Below, piece after piece: positions 5,626 to 10,602 of a stretch of DNA of 10,602 nt. Within the stretch, counting starts at the first letter, position 1. Each line of letters begins with the position of its first letter. The notes under the pieces are model-generated. The model ran no database searches. It worked only from the letters and a program-made list of their open reading frames with translations, and had not been told where the DNA came from. A program made the position numbers and the translations under genes. Source of the stretch: JBJXDT01 sp046153505 (lineage in GTDB: Bacteria > Pseudomonadota > Gammaproteobacteria > Burkholderiales > Methylophilaceae). The stretch lies in the NCBI GenBank assembly GCA_046153505.1, contig JBJXDT010000057.1:1-10602 (forward strand), given 5' to 3'.

Positions 5626-7137
5626 ATGGCTTCTACTTCTAAATCAACTTCATCCCCTATGGAATCCTTTGCCGCGCTTTTTGAAGAAAGCTTAGCGCGC
5701 CAAGAAATGCGCTCTGGCGAGGTTATTACCGCCGAGGTTATCTCTATCGACAGCGATCACGTCATTGTAAACGCTGGCCTCAAATCTGAAAGCGTGATTG
5801 ACGCTAATGAATTTAAAAATGACAAAGGCGAAATCGAAGTTGCGGTTGGCGACTTTGTTAAAGTGGCGATTGAAAAATTGGAAGATGGCTTTGGCTCAAC
5901 CCAACTTTCTCGCGACAAAGCCAAGAAAATGGAAGCTTGGCTTGATTTAGAAGACGCAATGAACGAAGGTCGCGTGGTGAAAGGCTTTGTAAGCAGTCGT
6001 GTTAAAGGCGGTTTACGCGTCTCCGTGAACGGCATCATGGCATTCTTGCCTGGTTCATTAGTGGATGTTCGCCCAGTAAAAGACACGACCCCATTCGAAA
6101 ATAAAGAATGGGATTTCAAAGTAATCAAACTAGATCGCAAACGCAACAACATTGTGGTTTCACGCCGCGCTGTGATGGAAGTTTCTGCTGGTGCAGACCG
6201 CGAAGCTTTAATGGGCACATTGGCTGAAGGTGCAGTGGTAAAAGGGATTGTTAAAAACATCACCGATTACGGCGCATTCGTTGATTTAGGCGGCATTGAT
6301 GGCTTGCTCCATATTACTGATTTGGCATGGCGCCGAGTTAAGCACCCATCAGAAGTGCTAACAGTAGGCGAAGAAGTTGAAGCAAAAATCTTGAAATTCG
6401 ATCAAGAGAAAAACCGCGTTTCACTCGGCATCAAACAATTAGGCGATGACCCATGGGTTTCATTAGGCCGTCGTTACCCAGTAGGCACACGTTTATTCGG
6501 CAAAGTTTCTAACTTAACAGACTATGGTGCATTTGTTGAAGTAGAACCAGGCATTGAAGGGTTGGTCCACGTTTCAGAAATGGATTGGACAAACAAAAAC
6601 ATTCACCCAGGCAAAATCGCACAATTGGGCGACGAAGTTGAAGTAATGATTCTTGAGATTGATGAAGAGCGTCGTCGTTTATCACTCGGTATGAAACAAT
6701 GTAAACCAAATCCATGGGATGACTTTGCAGCTACACATGCTAAAGGTGACAAGGTTTCTGGTCAAATTAAATCGATCACTGACTTTGGCGTATTTATCGG
6801 CTTGCCAGGTGGCATCGATGGATTAGTGCACTTATCTGACTTGTCATGGACACAAACTGGCGAAGAAGCAATACGTAACTTCAAAAAAGGTGACGAGTTA
6901 CAAGCAACCATTTTGGCTATTGATGTTGAAAAAGAGCGCATTTCACTCGGTGTTAAACAACTGACTGAAGACCCATCAGGCGCTAGTAGCTCTGCCAGCG
7001 AGGAAAAAGCTGACAAGCCAAAAGCTAAGTCTGCAAAAACCAAAGCAGAAGCACCAACTGCTGAAGATGCAGCATCAGCGGCAGGTACAACCAATCTTGG
7101 CGCGTTGTTAAAAGCCAAGATGGATAGCAAAAAATAG
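5626..7137 (+). CDS. rpsA: 30S ribosomal protein S1, five-domain form
   Basis: Binds mRNA and brings it to the 30S subunit. The 503-residue protein has S1 OB-fold domains at about residues 31-97, 115-182, 201-271, 286-358 and 373-446. Domains 3-5 show the canonical 'TDYGAFV…GIDGLLH' and 'RVSLGIKQL' patterns, and domain 1 has the divergent ribosome-docking type. The usual gammaproteobacterial and betaproteobacterial protein is about 555-575 residues with six domains. Here domain 6 is absent. After KQLTEDP (444-450) comes a low-complexity Ala/Lys/Ser-rich tail ending in TTNLGALLKAKMD, a C-terminal motif I recall from other betaproteobacterial S1 proteins. Domain alignment with E. coli S1 identifies the missing one as domain 6. 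The gene has its own promoter and lies 53 bases before ihfB. Confidence 0.96.
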   Translation: MASTSKSTSSPMESFAALFEESLARQEMRSGEVITAEVISIDSDHVIVNAGLKSESVIDANEFKNDKGEIEVAVGDFVKVAIEKLEDGFGSTQLSRDKAKKMEAWLDLEDAMNEGRVVKGFVSSRVKGGLRVSVNGIMAFLPGSLVDVRPVKDTTPFENKEWDFKVIKLDRKRNNIVVSRRAVMEVSAGADREALMGTLAEGAVVKGIVKNITDYGAFVDLGGIDGLLHITDLAWRRVKHPSEVLTVGEEVEAKILKFDQEKNRVSLGIKQLGDDPWVSLGRRYPVGTRLFGKVSNLTDYGAFVEVEPGIEGLVHVSEMDWTNKNIHPGKIAQLGDEVEVMILEIDEERRRLSLGMKQCKPNPWDDFAATHAKGDKVSGQIKSITDFGVFIGLPGGIDGLVHLSDLSWTQTGEEAIRNFKKGDELQATILAIDVEKERISLGVKQLTEDPSGASSSASEEKADKPKAKSAKTKAEAPTAEDAASAAGTTNLGALLKAKMDSKK

Positions 7138-7190
7138 TTTTATTAAATAATCGTCATTCGTCAATATTTATAAAGATAGGCAATATAGCC

Positions 7191-7475
7191 ATGACAAAAT
7201 CTGAGTTAATCAACTTACTCGCGGAACGTTTTCCGCAATTGGTGGTAAAAGATGCTGAACTCTCTGTTAAAGCGATTTTAGATGCGATGACAGACAATTT
7301 AGCAACAGGGGAACGTATTGAGATTCGAGGCTTTGGCAGCTTCAGCCTTAATTATCGCCCACCACGTTTGGGTCGCAACCCTAAAACTGGTAGCAAAGTG
7401 CAGGTGCCTGCTAAGCATGTGCCTCACTTTAAAGCAGGTAAAGAGTTGCGCGATCGGGTAGATTCAGCCAGCTAA
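7191..7475 (+). CDS. ihfB: Integration host factor subunit beta
   Basis: A nucleoid DNA-bending protein that pairs with IhfA and introduces sharp bends at specific sites for recombination, replication and sigma54 promoters. The 94-residue protein matches the HU/IHF family over its whole length: TKSELINLLAERFPQL at the start, the IEIRGFGSFSLNYRPPR strand pair (43-59), and the beta-arm GRNPKTG with the intercalating Pro (P64). The KHVPHFKAGKELRDRV end is typical of the IHF-beta subunit. The rpsA-ihfB order is the common proteobacterial arrangement. A weak AGG about 12 bases before the ATG is the only Shine-Dalgarno candidate. A strong terminator follows. Confidence 0.96.
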   Translation: MTKSELINLLAERFPQLVVKDAELSVKAILDAMTDNLATGERIEIRGFGSFSLNYRPPRLGRNPKTGSKVQVPAKHVPHFKAGKELRDRVDSAS

Positions 7476-7491
7476 TAGACGGTGATGCTTT

Positions 7492-7526
7492 AAAAAAACA
7501 GCACAATTTTTTGTGCTGTTTTTTTT
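7492..7526 (+). terminator. Intrinsic terminator after ihfB, probably bidirectional
   Basis: AACAGCACAA (7497-7506) pairs with TTGTGCTGTT (7511-7520) around a TTTT loop, followed by six more Ts. The preceding A-run (7492-7498) extends the pairing and would act as the T-run on the other strand. It closes the rpsA-ihfB transcript. No convincing sigma70 promoter is visible between here and lapB at 7587. Confidence 0.88.
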
Positions 7527-7586
7527 CGGCTGAATAACTTAGTTATCAGTCTAGGTAAAATGTCACAAACCATTTAAAATGCACCC

Positions 7587-8783
7587 ATGAACGTTGAGTT
7601 TGAATACTGGTGGCTACTCATCTTTCCTTTGTTTTTTACTTTGGGATGGGTAGCCGCGCGCGTTGACATTAAACAGTTAATTAACGAATCCACCACGCTT
7701 CCAGCCGCATACTTCAAAGGCCTTAACTTTTTAATTAGTGACCAGCACGACAAAGCTGTTGAAGCCTTCTCTGAGGCCGTACATGTCAATACCGATTCTT
7801 TAGAACTACATTTTGCTCTTGGTAGTTTATTCCGCCGCACTGGCGAAACAGATCGCGCCATTAATATGCACTTAAATTTATTAGACAAAAAAGAACTCAC
7901 ACCTAACCAAGTGAGCGCAGTAAAAGCTGAACTGGCGCAAGATTACCTAAAAGCTGGCTTATTTGATCGTGCAGAAGAGTTATTTAAAAGCCTAGACGAC
8001 ACACGTTACCGCCAACCTGCGCTGCGTGCATTGCTAGAAATCTACGTTCGTGAACGTGAATGGGCACAGGCAATTGAAACAGCTACCGAGCTGGAACGCT
8101 TATCTGGCGTGCCTTTCCGAAAAGAAATTGCGCAATTTTATTGCGAGTTGGCAATGAATGCGATACTCAATCAAAAGCCACAGGAGGCGCATAAGCAGCT
8201 CACTAACGCATTGGATGCTAACAAAAAATGTGTACGCGCAAATGTGTTGCTTGGTGATTTAGAGGCTGAGGCTGGGCATCACGGTGGTGCAATCTCGCAT
8301 TGGAAACGTATTGAATTTCAAGAGCCTGAATATTTAGGGCTGGTTGCCAATAAATTGCTAAAAAGTTTTGCTGCAAATCAAAAACTTAAAGACGGCTTGG
8401 CACAACTGGCCACCTACCTTGAAACCTATAAACTACCCTCACTCATGACCGCATTATACGAGGCCACCTTGGCAGAAAATGGTGCAGAGGCTGCCTCAAA
8501 ACTGGCGCGCAACGAACTAATTCGCCAACCAAGTCTGCATACATTAGATCAACTTCTGCAAGCGCGCGCCATGGTGGATAGGAATAGCAAAACCGCACAA
8601 GATATTCAGCTTATGCAACAAACAGTTCGTAACGCCATTGGCAATCGTGCGGCATATCACTGCAACCAATGCGGCTTTCGTGCCAAGCAGTATCATTGGC
8701 AATGCCCTGCCTGCAATGCTTGGGAATCACTACCACCCGAGCCCACAGAGGCAATCACACGAGTAATGACGATAAAAAAATAG
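7587..8783 (+). CDS. lapB: Lipopolysaccharide assembly protein B
   Basis: An inner-membrane-anchored cytoplasmic protein that, in E. coli (LapB/YciM), directs FtsH to degrade LpxC and so balances LPS synthesis. The 398-residue protein has one N-terminal membrane helix (about residues 7-25, YWWLLIFPLFFTLGWVAARV). The YFKGLNFLISDQHDKAVEAF segment then starts a series of TPR repeats to about residue 340. A C-terminal rubredoxin-like metal knuckle has two CxxC pairs (C359/C362 and C373/C376) with HWQCPACNAWES. Length and layout match E. coli LapB (389 residues). The small membrane partner gene lapA is not directly upstream. No clear Shine-Dalgarno site precedes the ATG. pyrF starts one base after the stop. 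Confidence 0.93.
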   Translation: MNVEFEYWWLLIFPLFFTLGWVAARVDIKQLINESTTLPAAYFKGLNFLISDQHDKAVEAFSEAVHVNTDSLELHFALGSLFRRTGETDRAINMHLNLLDKKELTPNQVSAVKAELAQDYLKAGLFDRAEELFKSLDDTRYRQPALRALLEIYVREREWAQAIETATELERLSGVPFRKEIAQFYCELAMNAILNQKPQEAHKQLTNALDANKKCVRANVLLGDLEAEAGHHGGAISHWKRIEFQEPEYLGLVANKLLKSFAANQKLKDGLAQLATYLETYKLPSLMTALYEATLAENGAEAASKLARNELIRQPSLHTLDQLLQARAMVDRNSKTAQDIQLMQQTVRNAIGNRAAYHCNQCGFRAKQYHWQCPACNAWESLPPEPTEAITRVMTIKK

Positions 8784-8784
8784 T

Positions 8785-9483
8785 ATGGACTCAAAAATAA
8801 TTGTTGCTTTAGACTTTGCGGATAGCAAATCTGCGCTTACCTTAGTCAATGAGCTTGACCCGACAAAATGTAAACTCAAGGTGGGTAAGGAGTTGTTCAC
8901 CGCTGCTGGACCACAACTAGTAGAGCAATTAGTCGCCAAAGATTTCAAAGTATTTTTGGATTTGAAATTTCACGATATTCCCAACACAGTCAAAAAAGCC
9001 TGCGAAGCAGCATCAAACCTAGGCGTATGGATGCTCAACGTTCATGCTAGTGGTGGCAGCGCCATGATGCAAGCTGCAATGGAGGGCGTAAATAATAGCC
9101 ATCACAAGCCTTATTTAATTGCAGTTACCGTCCTTACTAGTATGAACCAAGCCAGTCTAAATGAAATTGGAATTCAGGGTAATGTGGAAAACCAAGTGCT
9201 AAAACTTGCCACACTTACTCAAAATGCTGGTTTACACGGCGTAGTTTGCTCTGCAATGGAAGCAAAACTGCTGAAAAAAAATCTCAAAGATGATTTTTTA
9301 CTCGTCACGCCGGGCATTCGATTTGCGTTGCAATCAAGCGCCGTCAACCAAGATGACCAAAGTCGCGTTGTTACGCCACAGGATGCACTAAACAACGGCG
9401 CAAGCTACCTTGTTATCGGCAGACCGATAACGCAAGCGCCAAACCCACTTCAAACATTAAAAAGTATTTTACTGACGCTTTGA
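8785..9483 (+). CDS. pyrF: Orotidine 5'-phosphate decarboxylase
   Basis: Converts OMP to UMP, the last step of de novo pyrimidine synthesis. The 232-residue protein is a group I bacterial enzyme: VALDFAD at the start, K32 in KVGKELF, and the catalytic D59-K61-D64 in FLDLKFHDIPNT. These have the same spacing as K44, D71, K73 and D76 of E. coli PyrF. The phosphate-binding elements VTPGIR and VIGRPIT lie near the end. It follows lapB by one base (TAGTATG), so the two are co-transcribed and probably translationally coupled. lapB-pyrF adjacency is also found in E. coli. No terminator is evident after it. Confidence 0.96.
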   Translation: MDSKIIVALDFADSKSALTLVNELDPTKCKLKVGKELFTAAGPQLVEQLVAKDFKVFLDLKFHDIPNTVKKACEAASNLGVWMLNVHASGGSAMMQAAMEGVNNSHHKPYLIAVTVLTSMNQASLNEIGIQGNVENQVLKLATLTQNAGLHGVVCSAMEAKLLKKNLKDDFLLVTPGIRFALQSSAVNQDDQSRVVTPQDALNNGASYLVIGRPITQAPNPLQTLKSILLTL

Positions 9484-9517
9484 TTTAGGTGATGCATCGT
9501 AAGTTTGATGTAAGGTT

Positions 9518-9545
9518 TTGAATTTACAATTAAATCTAGTATTAT
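9518..9545 (+). promoter_or_regulatory. Putative sigma70 promoter for the ComEA-like gene
   Basis: TTGAAT (9518-9523) and TATTAT (9540-9545) are 16 bases apart. The predicted start near 9552 gives a leader of about 50 bases that includes a good GGAGAG ribosome-binding site at 9592-9597, four bases before the ATG. The region is AT-rich, so other -10 choices exist. Confidence 0.45.
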
Positions 9546-9601
9546 TCGGTTAGCATATATTTGCCAACTTTTCCCACGAAAAATTTATAACGGAGAGCTT
9601 C

Positions 9602-10252
9602 ATGAAAAAATTATTAATAGCACTATTAGCTTCGCTTGCACTGAGCTTTAGCGCATTTGCTGCGGTTAACTTAAATACTGCAACACAAGCAGAACTTGAA
9701 TCATTAGATGGCATTGGTCCAGTTAAAGCAGCTGCAATTATTGACTATCGCAAAAAAAATGGTGGCTTCAAATCTGTTGACGAACTTGAAAAAGTAGACG
9801 GTGTTGGACCAGTAACATTAGCAAATGTTAAAAAAGACGTCACTATTACTGGCAAAACTACTGTAGTTGCGCCTGCAGCAGACAAAGCAGCACCAGCTAA
9901 AACAGACGCTGCTAAAGACAAACCAGCAAAAGCGGACAAAGAGATGAAAGCTGATAAACCTGCCAAAGCTGATAAAGAAATGAAAGCTGACAAGAAAGAT
10001 GCTAAAGAAGAAAAACCTGCAAAAGCAGAAAAAGCTGACAAACCTGCTAAAGCAGAAAAAGCAGATAAAAAGGAAGTAAAGGCTGACGACAAATCAGCAA
10101 AAGACGCTGACAAAGAAGCGGCAAAAAAAGCCAAGGCTGACGAAAAAGCGGCTAAAAAAGCTGAAAAAGATGCCGCCAAAAAAGCTAAAGCTGATAAAGC
10201 AAAAGCGGACAAAGCAGAAAAAGCTGACAAGAAAGCAACAGACAAGAAATAA
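9602..10252 (+). CDS. Secreted ComEA-type helix-hairpin-helix protein with H1-like Lys/Ala tail
   Basis: A 216-residue protein in three parts. Residues 1-20 are a clear Sec signal peptide (KK, a hydrophobic run, then AFA before the cut). Residues 21-85 are a ComEA helix-hairpin-helix domain (VNLNTATQAELESLDGIGP, then VDELEKVDGVGP, with paired GIGP/GVGP hairpins), which in ComEA binds incoming DNA in the periplasm during natural transformation. Residues 86-216 are a highly charged, Lys/Ala/Asp/Glu-only tail with short repeats, like histone-H1-like bacterial proteins. Ordinary ComEA-type proteins of this architecture are around 90-120 residues, so the tail more than doubles the size. The net charge of the tail is positive, which fits extra DNA binding, but a spacer or envelope role is possible. 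The gene ends before a strong terminator and has its own promoter candidate. Confidence 0.85.
   Translation: MKKLLIALLASLALSFSAFAAVNLNTATQAELESLDGIGPVKAAAIIDYRKKNGGFKSVDELEKVDGVGPVTLANVKKDVTITGKTTVVAPAADKAAPAKTDAAKDKPAKADKEMKADKPAKADKEMKADKKDAKEEKPAKAEKADKPAKAEKADKKEVKADDKSAKDADKEAAKKAKADEKAAKKAEKDAAKKAKADKAKADKAEKADKKATDKK
9920..10066 (+). repeat. Short in-frame tandem repeats inside the ComEA-like tail
   Basis: Two adjacent 36-base units (9920-9955 and 9956-9991) both encode KPAKADKEMKAD. They differ at six bases, all synonymous. Further on, two adjacent 27-base units (10013-10039 and 10040-10066) both encode KPAKAEKAD. The protein repeats are exact while the DNA has drifted, so the repeat is probably old and the amino-acid pattern is under selection. 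Confidence 0.75.
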
Positions 10253-10271
10253 TTTAGTTTTAAACACTAAT

Positions 10272-10296
10272 AAGCCCCGCATGCGGGGCTTTTTTA
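10272..10296. terminator. GC-rich intrinsic terminator between convergent genes
   Basis: AGCCCCGC (10273-10280, with AT centre to 10282) and GCGGGGCT (10283-10290) form a perfect palindrome followed by a T-run to 10295. It ends the ComEA-like transcript. The minus-strand gene stops at 10297, immediately beside it. The T-run in the other direction is poor, so it may serve mainly the plus strand. Confidence 0.88.
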
Positions 10297-10602
10297 TTAC
10301 CAGTCACCATGTTCACGGTGACCGTGATGCTCTCCTTCGTCATCATCGTCGTCGTGATGGTGGCGTTTATGTTTATGGCCATGGCGATGCTTTGCACGTT
10401 TGTTTTCGTGTGCCTGCTCGCCAATCACCTTACCTGCCGCCGCACCTCCAGCACCTCCAACGCCTGCACCTACAACCGCACCAGTGCCACTTCCGCTAAC
10501 GCCTCGACCGACTATTGCGCCGCCCGCACCGCCCACTGCGCCGCCGATGACTGCACCAGTCTGACCTTCACCTTTTGTGGTTACCGCGCCACCAACACCG
10601 CC
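10297..10602 (-). CDS. Glycine-zipper protein with His/Asp-rich tail, 5' end outside the window
   Basis: An open frame that enters from the window edge and ends at a TAA (10297-10299); 101 codons are visible. The first 65 or so are Gly/Ala/Val-rich with a G-x-x-x-G rhythm (GAVIGGAVGGAGGAIVG, GAVVGAGVGGAGGAAAG), a glycine zipper of the kind found in small 17-kDa-antigen-like or YMGG outer-envelope proteins. The last 30 are extremely rich in His, Asp, Lys and Arg (HRHGHKHKRHHH, DDDDDEGEHHGHREHGDW) and could bind metal ions. The GTG at 10536 is a possible internal start, but the zipper pattern continues upstream without a stop, so the true start and any signal peptide lie beyond the window. Function unknown. 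Confidence 0.75.
   Translation of the reverse strand, partial: GGVGGAVTTKGEGQTGAVIGGAVGGAGGAIVGRGVSGSGTGAVVGAGVGGAGGAAAGKVIGEQAHENKRAKHRHGHKHKRHHHDDDDDEGEHHGHREHGDW

Noticed and set aside
7556..7580. TAAAAT boxes (7556-7561 and 7575-7580) as a lapB promoter
   Set aside because: Neither has a -35 at a usable distance and the second is only a few bases from the start codon.
9745..10282. Long minus-strand open frames opposite the ComEA-like gene
   Set aside because: They are low-complexity Ser/Ala/Phe shadows of the Lys/Ala-rich tail on the plus strand, with no start signal or recognisable domain.
10170..10499. Plus-strand open frame with many Arg, His and Pro residues across the end of the ComEA-like gene
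   Set aside because: It crosses a strong terminator and is the antisense shadow of the glycine-zipper gene; no family resemblance.

Overview
The window looks like chromosomal DNA of a betaproteobacterium with fairly low GC. The best guess is a Methylophilaceae relative such as Methylotenera, based on gene order and protein flavour rather than any database comparison. The backbone tyrA-aroA-cmk-rpsA-ihfB-(lapA)-lapB-pyrF is a conserved proteobacterial housekeeping block.

Bases 1-2500 are accessory in character. A compact sulfide-response operon comes first: an ArsR-family repressor with the two cysteines of the SqrR/BigR persulfide sensors, a DUF442-type sulfur transferase, and a TauE/SafE sulfite-exporter-like permease. 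The permease reading frame is cut by one in-frame TAA just before its last predicted membrane helix. Behind it lie a palindrome, a 5'-truncated remnant of a DCC/DUF393 protein, and a minus-strand stand-alone CZB zinc-binding protein. This stretch looks like a zone of gene decay and insertion.

Bases 2600-7530 carry the aromatic, nucleotide and translation cluster. An extended -10 promoter precedes tyrA (prephenate dehydrogenase). tyrA abuts aroA (EPSP synthase), which overlaps cmk (cytidylate kinase). A well-spaced sigma70 promoter and a structured leader without a Shine-Dalgarno site precede rpsA. Ribosomal protein S1 here has five S1 domains instead of the usual six, with an Ala/Lys-rich tail in place of domain 6. 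ihfB follows and is closed by a strong intrinsic terminator.

Bases 7587-9483 hold lapB (LPS assembly regulator with TPR repeats and a rubredoxin-type zinc knuckle) and pyrF (OMP decarboxylase), one base apart. lapA, often found before lapB, is absent.

Bases 9500-10602 hold a secreted ComEA-type helix-hairpin-helix protein with a histone-H1-like Lys/Ala/Asp tail of about 130 residues. It converges, across a GC-rich terminator, on a minus-strand glycine-zipper protein with a His/Asp-rich tail that runs off the window edge.

No tRNA, rRNA, CRISPR array or intact insertion sequence was seen. I found no clearly new multi-gene system. The points most worth checking are the five-domain S1, the interrupted TauE permease, the H1-like tail on ComEA and the His/Asp tail of the last gene.
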